Shown one piece after another: positions 1 through 8,931 of a DNA stretch of 64,000 nucleotides; position 1 is the first letter of the stretch; each line of letters opens with the position of its first letter. The stretch is from NCBI GenBank assembly GCA_003695705.1, contig RFHU01000405.1:1-64000 (forward strand), in the 5' to 3' direction. This DNA is from Planctomycetota bacterium. Lineage in GTDB: Bacteria; Planctomycetota; J058. The notes below the pieces were generated by a model. It ran no database searches, was not told the DNA's origin, and worked only from the letters and a program-made list of their open reading frames with translations. The position numbers and the translations under genes were made by a program.

Positions 1-2
1 CC

Positions 3-1034
3 ATGAAGCCGACCCTGAAACCCGCGGCCGACGACAGGGAGCCCGAGACGGAGGCGTCCGACGCCGTGGCCGGGCGCGATCTCGAGGCCGCCCGGCGCGT
101 GCTGCGCCAGGAAATCGACGGTCTGGCCGCCCTGGGGGCATCGCTGGATCATACCTTCGGCCGCGCTCTCAACCTGCTCGACGGCATCTCGGGGCGGATC
201 ACCGTCACCGGCATGGGCAAATCCGGGCATGTCGCCCGCAAGATCGCAGCCACGCTGGCCTCCACCGGCGCGCCGGCGCAGTTCGTTCATCCCGGCGAGG
301 CCAGCCACGGCGATCTCGGCATGATCGCCCCGGGCGATGCGGTGGTCGCCCTGTCCAACTCCGGCGAAACGCCGGAACTCAGCGACATCATCACCTATAC
401 CCGTCGCTTCGCCATTCCTCTGGTGGCCATCACCGGCGGCGCCGACAGCGCCCTGGCACAGGCCGCAGACGTGGCCCTGATCCTGCCCAAGGCGCCCGAG
501 GCCTGCCCCATGGGCCTGGCGCCGACCACCTCGACCACCATGATGCTGGCGCTTGGCGATGCCGTCGCAATCGCCCTTCTCGAGCGCAAGGGCTTTACGG
601 CCCAGGACTTTCAGCGCCTGCACCCGGGCGGCGCCCTGGGCCGCCGGCTGCTGCACGTGGCCGACATCATGCACGGCGCGGACGAATTGCCGCTGTGCCG
701 GCCCGACACTCTGATGGCCGAGGCCATTCTGACCATGACCGAACGGCGCTTCGGCTGCGTCGGCGTCATCGACGGCGACGGCGCCTTGATCGGAATCATC
801 ACCGACGGCGATCTGCGACGGAACATGACGCCGCGCCTGCTCGACCTTGCGGCCCGCGAAGTCATGACCAGGCAGCCGCGGACGATTTCCCCCCAGGCAC
901 TGGCCGCCGAGGCGCTGGGGATCATGAACGGCCTTCACAACGAACGGCGCATTACCAGCCTGTTCGTCGTCGACGGCGCACGCCCCGTGGGTATCGTGCA
1001 TATCCACGATTGCCTGCGCGCCGGCGTGGCATAA
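3..1034 (+). CDS. kdsD: Arabinose-5-phosphate isomerase (KdsD/KpsF family)
   Basis: Interconverts ribulose 5-phosphate and arabinose 5-phosphate, the first committed step toward Kdo for lipopolysaccharide; cytoplasmic. Of 343 residues, an N-terminal SIS sugar-isomerase domain covers about 40-200, with GMGKSG at 70-75, SNSGET at 118-123 and the family-typical HPGGALG at 207-213. Two CBS domains follow at about 221-275 and 285-343. The length matches the family (about 320-340). The ATG lies two bases from the window edge, so a slightly longer upstream start cannot be excluded. It leads the lptC-lptA-lptB-rpoN row, 14 bases before lptC. No kdsC phosphatase gene sits between kdsD and lptC, where many proteobacteria carry it. 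Confidence 0.93.
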   Translation: MKPTLKPAADDREPETEASDAVAGRDLEAARRVLRQEIDGLAALGASLDHTFGRALNLLDGISGRITVTGMGKSGHVARKIAATLASTGAPAQFVHPGEASHGDLGMIAPGDAVVALSNSGETPELSDIITYTRRFAIPLVAITGGADSALAQAADVALILPKAPEACPMGLAPTTSTTMMLALGDAVAIALLERKGFTAQDFQRLHPGGALGRRLLHVADIMHGADELPLCRPDTLMAEAILTMTERRFGCVGVIDGDGALIGIITDGDLRRNMTPRLLDLAAREVMTRQPRTISPQALAAEALGIMNGLHNERRITSLFVVDGARPVGIVHIHDCLRAGVA

Positions 1035-1048
1035 AGCGCACGCGAACT

Positions 1049-1741
1049 ATGGACCGCGCCATATCCGCCCCCCGGACGATCGCCCCCGAACTGCCCCCGA
1101 CGCCGGCGCCGGCACCGCGTCAGCCGCCGCGGCTGTCGCTGCGCAATCGCTACAGCCTGTTCGTCACGACCATGAAGGTGATCCTGCCGGCAACCGCGGC
1201 GGCCCTCATTCTTCTAGTCGTGGCGTGGCCGCACCTGACGGCCCAGCGCGAAGGGTTCCGCATCGACGTTGCCGATCTCGGCCTCGAACAGGCCAAGACC
1301 CTGAGCATGGTCAACGCCCGTTTCGACGGCATCGACGAGCGCAACCGGCCCTATACCATCACCGCCGACGTCGCGACCCAGTCCAGCAGCAACGAAAACC
1401 TGATCACGCTCGAAGCGCCCAAAGCGGACATCACCCTGGAAGACGGCGCGTGGCTGGCGCTGTCGGCGCGCGAAGGACGTTATGACCGGGGTCGCAACCG
1501 CCTGGAGCTGTCCGGCGAGGTCAGCCTGTTTCACGACAAGGGGTTCGAGATCCGCACCGAATCGGCCCGCATCGATCTAGCCCGCGGCACCGCCGAGGGA
1601 AGCGAGCCGGTCACCGGACACGGCGCGGCCGGATCGCTGGTTGGCAAGGGATTTCGCATTCTCGACCGCGGCCGCCGGATCATCGTTCTCGGCAAAAGCC
1701 GGCTGATTCTACTGCCCGGCGCCCAGGAAGCCGTGCGATGA
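1049..1741 (+). CDS. lptC: LPS export protein LptC
   Basis: Bitopic inner-membrane component of the Lpt bridge that passes lipopolysaccharide from the LptB2FG transporter to LptA. The 230 residues comprise a Pro-rich cytoplasmic leader of about 40, one membrane helix at about 43-62, then a periplasmic beta-jellyroll region of the LptC/YrbK type. I chose the ATG at 1049 because it follows the kdsD stop closely and puts the membrane helix near the N-terminus. The open frame extends far upstream, but only as a shadow of kdsD. The 3' end overlaps the lptA start by four bases (ATGA), so translation is probably coupled. Sequence conservation in this family is weak, and context carries much of the assignment. 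Confidence 0.86.
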   Translation: MDRAISAPRTIAPELPPTPAPAPRQPPRLSLRNRYSLFVTTMKVILPATAAALILLVVAWPHLTAQREGFRIDVADLGLEQAKTLSMVNARFDGIDERNRPYTITADVATQSSSNENLITLEAPKADITLEDGAWLALSAREGRYDRGRNRLELSGEVSLFHDKGFEIRTESARIDLARGTAEGSEPVTGHGAAGSLVGKGFRILDRGRRIIVLGKSRLILLPGAQEAVR

Positions 1742-2643
1742 CCGCCCGGTCCGCGATTCTGGCGGGGGCCGTTGTCCTGACGCTTGCGGGCGGCGGCGTA
1801 TTCGTGCCGCTGACGGCCGTGCCGGCGATGGCGCAAGGAATCCAGGGCCTGCGCGGCGGCGATGCGCCGCTGGAGATCAACGCCGAAGACGGTATCGAGT
1901 GGCGCCGCGACGAACAGCTCTACATCGCCCGCGGCAACGCGGTGGCGACGCGTAACGACGTCTCCGTCTACGCCGACGTCATGACCGCGCACTACCGGCG
2001 CACCGAAACCGGCACCACCGACATCGACCGCATCGACGTCGTCGGCAACGTGCGCATCACCACGCCGACGGAAACCGTCTACGGCGATCGCGGCGCCTAC
2101 GACGTGCGCAACGGGATCGTCGTCCTGGTCGGCAAGGACCTGCGCCTGGAAGGCAAGGAAATCGTCATTACCGCCCGCGACAGCCTGGAATACTGGGAAA
2201 CCAAGCGCCTGGCGGTGGCACGCGGAAACGCCGTCGCGGTACGCGCGGACAAGCGCATCGCCGCCGACGTTCTCAGCGCCCAGTTCGCCCCCGACACGGA
2301 CGCGGATGCGGGGTCCGGCACCGGAAGCGGCGGATCGGACGGCACCCGGCTGAAAGTGTCGCAGATCGAAGCGTTCGGCAACGTGCGCATCTCCACGCCG
2401 AGGGAGTTCGCACGCGGGGAACACGGTGTATACTATGTCGAGCGCGAGTTTGCGACGCTCGACGGAGCCGTGCGCATCACCCGGGAGGAGAACCAGTTGA
2501 ACGGCGAATATGCCGAGATCGACCTGAAATCGGGCGTCAGCCGCCTGCTGCCCGCCCCCCCCGGTACCGCCGCCGCAACGGCCAAGCGGGTGCGCGGCCT
2601 TCTGGTGCCCAAACGCAAACCGAAGACCGGCGGCGGCTCGTGA
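1738..2643 (+). CDS. lptA: LPS transport periplasmic protein LptA (OstA-like)
   Basis: Periplasmic bridge protein whose stacked beta-jellyrolls carry lipopolysaccharide to the outer membrane. A signal peptide covers residues 1 to about 32, with a likely cut after Ala-Met-Ala before Gln33. Two OstA-type beta-rich segments follow at about 45-150 and 155-270, with repeated patterns such as GNV..T.P...YGD and GNVRISTPREFARGE. At 301 residues it is longer than E. coli LptA (185), as is common in alphaproteobacteria, with a basic C-terminal tail. It overlaps lptC and lptB by four bases on each side, so it is clearly one operon. Confidence 0.88.
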   Translation: MTARSAILAGAVVLTLAGGGVFVPLTAVPAMAQGIQGLRGGDAPLEINAEDGIEWRRDEQLYIARGNAVATRNDVSVYADVMTAHYRRTETGTTDIDRIDVVGNVRITTPTETVYGDRGAYDVRNGIVVLVGKDLRLEGKEIVITARDSLEYWETKRLAVARGNAVAVRADKRIAADVLSAQFAPDTDADAGSGTGSGGSDGTRLKVSQIEAFGNVRISTPREFARGEHGVYYVEREFATLDGAVRITREENQLNGEYAEIDLKSGVSRLLPAPPGTAAATAKRVRGLLVPKRKPKTGGGS

Positions 2644-3470
2644 GCGCGGCGCGGCACAAAGGCCCGGGATCGCCGGCCTCCACCCCGCTCAGGGATCGCC
2701 GTGTCCCCGGCGCACCGGCAGAACGCGGCATGCGCCTGATCGCCGAAAACGACGGCTTGTCGGCGGTCAACATCGGCAAGTCGTTCAAGAAGCGGCCGGT
2801 CCTGCGCGGCATCAATCTGACCGTCCAGCGCGGCGAAGCGGTCGGCCTGCTGGGCCCGAACGGGGCCGGCAAGACGACCTGCTTCTACATCATCACCGGC
2901 CTGATCCGTCCCGACTACGGCTGGGTCACCCTCGACGGGCACGACATCACCGACATGCCGATGTACCGCCGCGCCCGCCTGGGCATCGGATACCTGCCGC
3001 AGGAGGCGAGCATCTTCCGCGGCCTCAGCGTAGAGCAGAACATCCGCGGCGTGCTCGAAGTCGTGGAGCCGGTCCGCGAACGGCGCGAAGCCATGCTCGA
3101 TGATCTTCTGGCCGAGTTTTCCATCACCCATCTGCGGCGCACCCCAGCGCTGGCCCTGTCCGGCGGCGAGCGGCGGCGGGTCGAAATCGCCCGGGCGCTG
3201 GCCTCGCAGCCGAATTTCATCCTGCTCGACGAGCCCCTGGCCGGGATCGACCCGATCGCCGTCAGCGACATCCGCGATCTGGTTTCGCACCTCAAGGACC
3301 GCGGGCTCGGGGTTCTGATCACCGACCACAACGTGCGCGAAACCCTGGAGATCGTCGATCGCGCCTACATCATCCATGACGGCGTGGTTCTGATGGAGGG
3401 GGCACCGGCCGAGATCGTGGCCCACGAGGACGTCCGGCGCGTTTACCTGGGCGAAAGATTTAGCCTTTAG
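2640..3470 (+). CDS. lptB: LPS export ABC transporter ATP-binding protein LptB
   Basis: Cytoplasmic ATPase that drives lipopolysaccharide extraction from the inner membrane with LptF and LptG. Visible ABC motifs are Walker A GPNGAGKTT (72-80), the Q-loop glutamine at 121, signature LSGGE (173-177), Walker B ILLDEP (194-199) and the H-loop histidine at 230 in the LptB-typical TDHNVRETL. The GTG at 2640 overlaps the lptA stop in a GTGA and gives 276 residues, about 30 more than usual at the N-terminus. The ATG at 2730 would give a standard-length protein, so the start is uncertain. lptF and lptG are not in the window. Confidence 0.94.
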   Translation: MSAARHKGPGSPASTPLRDRRVPGAPAERGMRLIAENDGLSAVNIGKSFKKRPVLRGINLTVQRGEAVGLLGPNGAGKTTCFYIITGLIRPDYGWVTLDGHDITDMPMYRRARLGIGYLPQEASIFRGLSVEQNIRGVLEVVEPVRERREAMLDDLLAEFSITHLRRTPALALSGGERRRVEIARALASQPNFILLDEPLAGIDPIAVSDIRDLVSHLKDRGLGVLITDHNVRETLEIVDRAYIIHDGVVLMEGAPAEIVAHEDVRRVYLGERFSL

Positions 3471-3481
3471 GGTTTTCAGAC

Positions 3482-5026
3482 ATGGCGGTGTCACATCGGC
3501 TGGACCTGCGCCAGACCCAATCGCTTGTGATGACGCCACAGTTGCAGCAGGCGATCAAGCTGCTGCAACTTTCCAATGCCGAACTTGCCGCGTATCTGAA
3601 TGCCGAGGTCGAGCGCAACCCGCTGCTCGAGCGCATCGAATCCGACACCGACTCCTTTGCATCCGACTCCGGGCCTGAGACCGGCGGCGCGCCCGGCGAC
3701 GCGGGAGGCGAGGCCACCGGGTTCGATCTTCCCCCCGTGCCCGACAGCGCCGATCTGACCGCGGCGGCAACCATGCCGGATGCCGCCGATGCGCCGCTCG
3801 ATACCGATTACGACAACCTCTACGACGACGGCCCCGCCGATACCTGGCCCGACGACGCCTGGACCGGCGGCCCCGGCGGCGGCACGGGTGCGGGACACAC
3901 CGGGGATGAGGGCAGGCAGGGTATCGATCAGCAGGCGGCAGGGCCGATCAGCCTGCGCCAGCACCTTCTGGATCAGGTGCAGATCGACCTCGACGACCCG
4001 GCCGAGCGCCTGATCGCGGTGCACCTGATCGACATGCTCGACGACTGCGGTTACCTGGCCGGCGACCTGGCGGAACTGGCCGCGCAACTCGGCTGTTCGC
4101 CCGAGCACATCGAAGCGACGTTGCGCAAGGTGCAGCGCTTCGACCCGCCGGGCATCTTCGCCCGCTCCCTCAGTGAATGCCTGGCGTTGCAACTGGCCGA
4201 ACGCGACCGTCTCGACCCGGCGATGGCGGCGCTGCTCGACCACCTGCCGCTGGTCGCCGCGCGCGATTATCCGACGCTGTGCAAGGTGTGCGGCGTCGAC
4301 CGTGACGATCTGGCCGACATGTTGAACGAAATCCGCGCCCTCGATCCCAAGCCGGCGCAGACCTTCGACGGACGGGCGGCCGAACCGGTGATCCCCGACA
4401 TTCTGATGCGCGCCGCACCGGACGGCGGCTGGATCATCGAGCTCAACGGCGACACCCTGCCGCGGGTCCTGGTCAATACGCATTACCACGCCCACGTGGC
4501 AGCACGCGTGCGTACCAAGGCCGAACGCGACTATGTCAATCAGCAGTTCCAGTCGGCGAACTGGCTGGTACGTTCGCTGCATCAGCGCGCGACGACCATC
4601 ATCAAGGTCGCGACCGAAATCGTCCGTCAGCAGGACGCCTTCTTCCGCAAGGGAATCCGGCATCTCCGGCCGCTGACGCTGCGCGACATCGCCGAAGCCA
4701 TCGACATGCACGAATCGACGGTGAGCCGGGTGACCACCAACAAATACATGGCCACGCCGCGCGGCATGTTCGAACTGAAGTACTTCTTCACCGCCGCCAT
4801 CGCCGGCGCCGGCGGCGGCGCCCATTCGGCCGAGGCGGTGCGCCACCGCATCAAAGCGCTGATCGAGGCCGAAACCCCGGATGCAGTGCTGTCCGACGAT
4901 GCCCTAGTTGCACGTCTGCGGGCCGAAGGCATCGACATCGCCCGGCGCACCGTCGCCAAATATCGCGAAGCCATGCGCATCCCTTCGTCGGTTCAACGCC
5001 GACGCGACAAGAAACTGCACGCCTGA
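3482..5026 (+). CDS. rpoN: RNA polymerase sigma-54 factor
   Basis: Directs RNA polymerase to -24/-12 promoters that need AAA+ activators. The 514 residues show the family order. Region I is Gln/Leu-rich (about 1-50, including MTPQLQQAIKLLQLSNAEL). An acidic, Asp/Pro/Gly-rich region II of about 100 residues follows, longer than in enteric bacteria. Next are the core-binding domain (about 155-330) and a helix-turn-helix near 390-420. The RpoN box ARRTVAKYRE lies at 487-496. It starts 11 bases after lptB, the usual lptB-rpoN neighbourhood. The usual downstream partners hpf and ptsN are present but separated by a reversed gene. Confidence 0.95.
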   Translation: MAVSHRLDLRQTQSLVMTPQLQQAIKLLQLSNAELAAYLNAEVERNPLLERIESDTDSFASDSGPETGGAPGDAGGEATGFDLPPVPDSADLTAAATMPDAADAPLDTDYDNLYDDGPADTWPDDAWTGGPGGGTGAGHTGDEGRQGIDQQAAGPISLRQHLLDQVQIDLDDPAERLIAVHLIDMLDDCGYLAGDLAELAAQLGCSPEHIEATLRKVQRFDPPGIFARSLSECLALQLAERDRLDPAMAALLDHLPLVAARDYPTLCKVCGVDRDDLADMLNEIRALDPKPAQTFDGRAAEPVIPDILMRAAPDGGWIIELNGDTLPRVLVNTHYHAHVAARVRTKAERDYVNQQFQSANWLVRSLHQRATTIIKVATEIVRQQDAFFRKGIRHLRPLTLRDIAEAIDMHESTVSRVTTNKYMATPRGMFELKYFFTAAIAGAGGGAHSAEAVRHRIKALIEAETPDAVLSDDALVARLRAEGIDIARRTVAKYREAMRIPSSVQRRRDKKLHA

Positions 5027-5095
5027 GGTGGCCCCGTATCTTTCGTCCGGCATCCGGCACCGGCGGCCTTTGCGCCCGCCCGCACCGGTCCCGGA

Positions 5096-6358
5096 TCAGG
5101 TACGCGCGACATCCGGCGCACGAGCGCCCGCGGCAAGACGGTTCATGGCCGCGTCGAGACGCTCAAGCAGGCCCGTCGACAGCTCGATGTTCCGGGCCGA
5201 TCCGGTGACGGCGGCTTCCGTATTGCTTTTGATGTCGCGGATATCGCCGATGATGTCCGACAGCCGTCCGAGGTGATCCGACAGGGTTTCGACCGTTGCC
5301 CGCCCGCGCGTGACCAACGCCTCGATGTTCTGTCCCGTCGTCTCGACCCGGTCCGCGTATCGACCGACGTTGGTCCGGGCCGTCGACATGGCTTCGCCGA
5401 GGCCGTCGATGCGCTCAACCAGATGATTCGCTCCTTGCGACAGATCGCCTGTCAACTGCGCGATGCGTTCGACGATCTCGCCGGTTTTCTGCGCCAGGGC
5501 TTTGACCTCCGTCGCAACGACCGCAAACCCGCGTCCGGCCTCGCCGGCCGCGGCGGCTTCGATGGTGGCGTTGAGGGCCAGCAGACGCGTCTGCCGGCCA
5601 ACGTCGGCAATATCGTGCGCAAAGGTGCGGATGTCACTTACATTGTGCTGGAACTGTTCCATCATCGCGTGCAGCGCAGCAGTGGTGGCCGCGCCGCGGT
5701 CCATGTCGCCGCGAATCCCGCCGAGTGCGTCGCGCAGTTCGACGATCAGGGTCTGCGCGTGTCCCAGACGCTCTTCGTCCTCGCGCATCTTGCGCTGCAC
5801 CTGTTCGATGTCCTGTGCCAGCGCTTCGGAGCGTTCGATCAGACGGCGGATGAAAAGGGCCCGCTCCTTGGAGGTCCGATTGACGCCCTGGGCATTGGCC
5901 CGGATGGTCTGCCCCCGCGCTTCGGCCTCACCAAGCAGCGCCGCCAGTTCCTCTGTCTGCCGCACGCCCGCGCCTGCGCCCACGCCGGGCGCCGTCCCGC
6001 AAACCGCGACGGCACCGGTGTCGGGAACCGGATCGAGGGCATCGATACCGGGAACATTGAGACCGGGGACATTGAGACCGGGCGCGCCCGCCTCGCCCGC
6101 CCGGATCCGTCGCCAGGCGTTGAGGAACGACGTCACGGTCGAAACCGAACAGGGGACAGCGAACGTCAGGAGAACCTTGGCCCAGTTGAGCGCCGCCGCA
6201 CCGGTAAACACCTCCCATTGATTAATGAGCGTCAGGATTGGCGCCACGATCCCCGCGATGACAAGCGCGGTGCGCACACTGGCGGGCGAAACGGCGCTGC
6301 GCAGGGCGGTGGCCCAGGCCGCCTCGCCGCAGAGGCCCCCGCGGAGGGTGAGAATCAT
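5096..6358 (-). CDS. Methyl-accepting chemotaxis-type protein with NrtS-like membrane anchor
   Basis: Of 420 residues, two hydrophobic helices at about 29-46 and 59-76 are joined by a short loop containing LINQWEV. This two-helix unit resembles the small NrtS nitrate/nitrite-transport-associated membrane proteins more than a normal sensor with a periplasmic ligand domain. A Gly/Pro/Val-rich linker (85-130) with a short repeated [12 protein letters not shown] follows. Long coiled coils then surround a chemoreceptor hairpin tip at about 250-292 ([20 protein letters not shown]). The family signals to CheA/CheW. No periplasmic domain or HAMP is obvious, so the input is probably sensed in the membrane or cytoplasm. 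It converges on rpoN and splits it from hpf. Confidence 0.78.
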   Translation of the reverse strand: MILTLRGGLCGEAAWATALRSAVSPASVRTALVIAGIVAPILTLINQWEVFTGAAALNWAKVLLTFAVPCSVSTVTSFLNAWRRIRAGEAGAPGLNVPGLNVPGIDALDPVPDTGAVAVCGTAPGVGAGAGVRQTEELAALLGEAEARGQTIRANAQGVNRTSKERALFIRRLIERSEALAQDIEQVQRKMREDEERLGHAQTLIVELRDALGGIRGDMDRGAATTAALHAMMEQFQHNVSDIRTFAHDIADVGRQTRLLALNATIEAAAAGEAGRGFAVVATEVKALAQKTGEIVERIAQLTGDLSQGANHLVERIDGLGEAMSTARTNVGRYADRVETTGQNIEALVTRGRATVETLSDHLGRLSDIIGDIRDIKSNTEAAVTGSARNIELSTGLLERLDAAMNRLAAGARAPDVART

Positions 6359-6864
6359 GTCCGCACTCCGTCACTTGTATGAATTTCGGCTCCCGATCGA
6401 CAGGAAAAATACTCAATAAGCACCATGCGTCCGCATGCTGTCGTATGTAATATGGCAGAAAAACTAAGCAGAAATTAATGCTTCATTTGACCGCGAAAAC
6501 ACTTATCCCATCCCGGATTCACGACTTTTTCGATCATATCTGCACAAATGGGATGAGAGGTCCTGGGAACTGCTGCGCTTCTTTTCGAAAGCAGCCTTCC
6601 CCGGACGGCTGAAAAATCCGGGCGACGGACGGGCGATGAAGTGGACTGGAAATACCCGGCTCCAGGCCTCATATGAAGAGGCTGCGGGCCGCAGGAACCG
6701 CGGATGCGGGCGGGGTATCGCATCCCGGGTGCGCGGGACACGGAGGGGTGTTTGTGTTGACTCGATCTGGGCCCGTCCCTAAGGTGCGCGCCGTCAATGA
6801 ACCGGCCCGCGAAGCCGGAACAGCCCGGAGGATTTCCGGCACAATCCTGGATCTAAGCACGAAC
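6359..6864. other. Intergenic region between the chemoreceptor gene and hpf
   Basis: About 500 bases with no convincing gene. The first 130 bases (6,380-6,490) are clearly AT-richer than the surroundings and probably hold the promoter of the minus-strand chemoreceptor gene. A small perfect inverted repeat (five-base arms, two-base gap) lies at 6,425-6,436. The open frame that continues hpf upstream (from 6,673) has no family-like sequence. Confidence 0.5.
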
Positions 6865-7473
6865 ATGCAACTGACCGTCAAGGGCAAGCAGCTCGACGTC
6901 GGGGACGCCTTGCGAACCCATGTCCGAGACGCCCTGTCGCACATTCTCGACAAATATTTCGGCTCCGCGATCGAAGCCACCGTCACCTTGTCGCGCGAAA
7001 AGCATCGCTACCGCACGGTGGTCGTCGCTCATGTCGGGCGCGGCATCCAACTGCACGCGCAAGGCGAGGCCGACTCCCCTTACCAGGCCTTCGATACCGC
7101 CGCCGACCATCTGGCCAAGCGGCTGCGGCGCTACAAACGGCGCCTGCGCGACCACCACAAGGAAGCCGCCGGTGCGGCCGAGGCGATGATCGCGCGGCAG
7201 TACATTCTGGCCGAACACGACGAGGCCGAACCAGCCGATGATGGTGGCGCCGATACCGATACCCGGGTGCCCGTGGTCGTCGCTGAAATGACGACGGAAA
7301 TCCCGTGGCTGAGCGTATCCGAGGCGGTCATGCGCATGGATCTGGCCGATCAGCCGGTGCTGCTGTTTCGCAACAGCGCCCACAACGGCCTCAACCTGGT
7401 GTATCGTCGTCCCGACGGCCACATCGGCTGGATTGATCCGCGCGGCAACCGCGACGATCAGCCGAAACCATAA
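6865..7473 (+). CDS. hpf: Ribosome hibernation promoting factor, long form
   Basis: Binds the 30S decoding channel and, in the long form, dimerises ribosomes into inactive 100S particles in starvation. The 202 residues split into an N-terminal S30AE domain (1 to about 100, starting MQLTVKGKQLDVGDAL) and a C-terminal dimerisation domain (about 135-190, with WLSVSEAVMRMDL and a GHIGWIDP ending). I chose the ATG at 6,865 because MQLTVKGKQ is the normal N-terminus of the family. The open frame upstream would add 64 unrelated residues. ptsN starts nine bases after the stop. No clear -24/-12 promoter was found upstream. Confidence 0.93.
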   Translation: MQLTVKGKQLDVGDALRTHVRDALSHILDKYFGSAIEATVTLSREKHRYRTVVVAHVGRGIQLHAQGEADSPYQAFDTAADHLAKRLRRYKRRLRDHHKEAAGAAEAMIARQYILAEHDEAEPADDGGADTDTRVPVVVAEMTTEIPWLSVSEAVMRMDLADQPVLLFRNSAHNGLNLVYRRPDGHIGWIDPRGNRDDQPKP

Positions 7474-7482
7474 AGGTTCGTC

Positions 7483-7947
7483 ATGGAACTTGCCGATCTC
7501 ATCGCCCCCGAGGCGATCGTTCCCCGGCTCAAGGTGTCCAGCAAGAAGCAGGCTCTTCAGGAGCTCGCCAAGCGCGCCGCACACCTGACCGGGTTGCCCG
7601 AACGCACCATCTTCGAGGTTCTGAGCGAACGCGAACGCCTGGGGACGACCGGCGTCGGCCATGGCGTCGCGATCCCGCATGGGAAGCTGCCGCAACTGCA
7701 GCGGCTGCACGCGCTGTTCGCACGTCTGGAAGCGCCGATCGACTTTGATGCCATCGACGAGCAGCCGGTCGATCTGATCTGCGTGCTTCTGGCTCCGGAG
7801 ACTGCCGGCGCCGATCACCTCAAGGCCCTGGCCCGGGTCTCACGCCTGCTGCGCGACCGGGCAATGTGTGAAAAACTGCGCGGTGCCGACAGCGCCGAGG
7901 CCATTCATGCGCTGATCAGCGAATCGGCGAAAAGCCACGCCGCCTGA
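7483..7947 (+). CDS. ptsN: Nitrogen-regulatory PTS enzyme IIA (PtsN)
   Basis: Phosphate-accepting regulator at the end of the PTSNtr chain (PtsP-PtsO-PtsN), which affects nitrogen, potassium and envelope functions without transporting sugar. At 154 residues it is of family length, a single EIIA type-2 domain. The phospho-acceptor is His66 within GVGHGVAIPHGKLP. It follows hpf by nine bases, as in most proteobacteria. Its 3' neighbour is convergent. Confidence 0.94.
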   Translation: MELADLIAPEAIVPRLKVSSKKQALQELAKRAAHLTGLPERTIFEVLSERERLGTTGVGHGVAIPHGKLPQLQRLHALFARLEAPIDFDAIDEQPVDLICVLLAPETAGADHLKALARVSRLLRDRAMCEKLRGADSAEAIHALISESAKSHAA

Positions 7948-7997
7948 ACACGTCGCCCGGTTCTGTCTCGCGATTTGTGGATTCGTATCCGCACGCC

Positions 7998-8012
7998 CGG
8001 CCCGGCGGGCCG
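7998..8012. terminator. GC-rich hairpin between convergent ptsN and the DUF1150 gene
   Basis: A perfect inverted repeat with six-base arms (cggccc/gggccg) and a three-base loop lies about 50 bases after the ptsN stop, followed by more GC-rich self-complementary sequence. There is no T-run on either strand. It could stop transcription from both sides, but the evidence is only symmetry and position. Confidence 0.3.
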
Positions 8013-8078
8013 TCACCGCGCGGCCGGCCCGGGGGCTGACCGCCCGGATGCACCCGAAGGCGCCTCAGTGGCGGAGGC

Positions 8079-8130
8079 GCCTCAGTGGACGCTGAACGGT
8101 TCGAGCCTCAGTGGACGCTGAACGGTTCGA
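8079..8130. repeat. Perfect 26-base tandem duplication at the 3' end of the DUF1150 gene
   Basis: Positions 8,079-8,104 and 8,105-8,130 are identical. The unit covers the last eight or so codons and the stop codon of the minus-strand DUF1150 gene, so a second, untranslated copy of the gene's end lies just beyond the real stop. A shorter related sequence (gcctcagtgg) precedes it. It looks like a recent slippage duplication. Confidence 0.9.
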
Positions 8131-8329
8131 GATCGTTCTGGCGGATCATCGCCAGGGCGATGTCGCGGTTCGGCAGGACCGCCAGTTGCGTGCCGTCCGC
8201 GGCGTGGATGGCGAACACGGTCGTTTCGTCCCCATCCTTGATCGGCTTCACGTAGGCGATCTGCTGCAAACCAAGCGCCATCAGATCGCCCGGCGAGATA
8301 ACTTCCAGTACCGTATCGTTCTTCGTCAT
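8108..8329 (-). CDS. DUF1150 family protein
   Basis: A 73-residue protein starting MTKNDTVLEVISPGDLMALGLQQIAYVK and ending in DLEPFSVH. It matches the small alphaproteobacterial DUF1150 family, which has no established function and often sits beside an Hsp20 gene, as here. I chose the ATG at 8,329, preceded by a purine-rich gagagaaaag, over a longer frame that adds 14 Arg/Glu-rich residues. It lies 110 bases downstream of hsp20 on the same strand, so the two may be co-transcribed. Confidence 0.75.
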   Translation of the reverse strand: MTKNDTVLEVISPGDLMALGLQQIAYVKPIKDGDETTVFAIHAADGTQLAVLPNRDIALAMIRQNDLEPFSVH

Positions 8330-8439
8330 ACTTTTCTCTCTTTCCCTTCCTCTTCCGAGTCTCTTCCCCATTTTTCTTCCTCGACCTGGCTTGCACGTCC
8401 GGACCGGGTCATGCCCGCCCCGCCGTCACCGTCCGGGGC

Positions 8440-8931
8440 TCAGCCGTCCCGGGTGCCCGAGGCGCCTTTCAAGGCGCCTTTCGAGGCGGTTTTCGGGGCG
8501 GCTTTCGGGGTGCTCCCCGAGGCGCCCGTCGTGATGGTCACGCTGCGCACCTGCGGCTGGGTGATCGGCCGCTCCAGGTCAATGTGCAACAGACCGTTCT
8601 CCAGGCGCGCGCCGGCAACCTCGATCCCATCGGCGAGGACGAAACTGCGCTGGAACTGCCGCGCGGCGATGCCGCGGTGCAGATAGACCACGTCCTTGTC
8701 CTCGCTCTGACGGCCGCGGATCACCAACTGGTTGTCCTGGACCTGGATGTCCAGATCTTCGGGTGCAAACCCGGCAACCGCCAAGGTGATGCGCAGATGC
8801 GTCGGGTCGATCTGCTCCACGTTGTAGGGCGGGTATCCGTCCGCCGAGGCCTTCGAGACGCGTTCCAGCGCTTCCTCGAATTGCTCGAAGCCAAGCAGAA
8901 GCGGACTATTGAACAGGGATAGACGAGACAT
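8440..8931 (-). CDS. Small heat-shock protein, Hsp20/alpha-crystallin family
   Basis: ATP-independent holdase. The 163 residues have the IbpA-like N-terminus (LSLFNSPLLLGFEQFEEALERV) and a crystallin domain at about 40-135. A low-complexity tail is rich in Ala, Lys, Gly and Thr, with short repeats (ASKGALKGASG), in place of the usual short Ile-x-Ile tail. The ATG at 8,931 is preceded nine bases away by AGGAGGAGG. A TTG three codons upstream is adjacent to that site and is rejected. Confidence 0.92.
   Translation of the reverse strand: MSRLSLFNSPLLLGFEQFEEALERVSKASADGYPPYNVEQIDPTHLRITLAVAGFAPEDLDIQVQDNQLVIRGRQSEDKDVVYLHRGIAARQFQRSFVLADGIEVAGARLENGLLHIDLERPITQPQVRSVTITTGASGSTPKAAPKTASKGALKGASGTRDG

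Noticed and set aside
6673-6864. An extended N-terminus for hpf starting at 6,673
   Set aside because: The extra 64 residues have no family resemblance, while MQLTVKGKQLDVG at 6,865 is the normal family start.
6820-6865. A possible -24/-12 (sigma-54) promoter before hpf (ggcacaatcctgg)
   Set aside because: The GG is present, but the GC expected ten bases later reads GA, so the invariant pair is incomplete.
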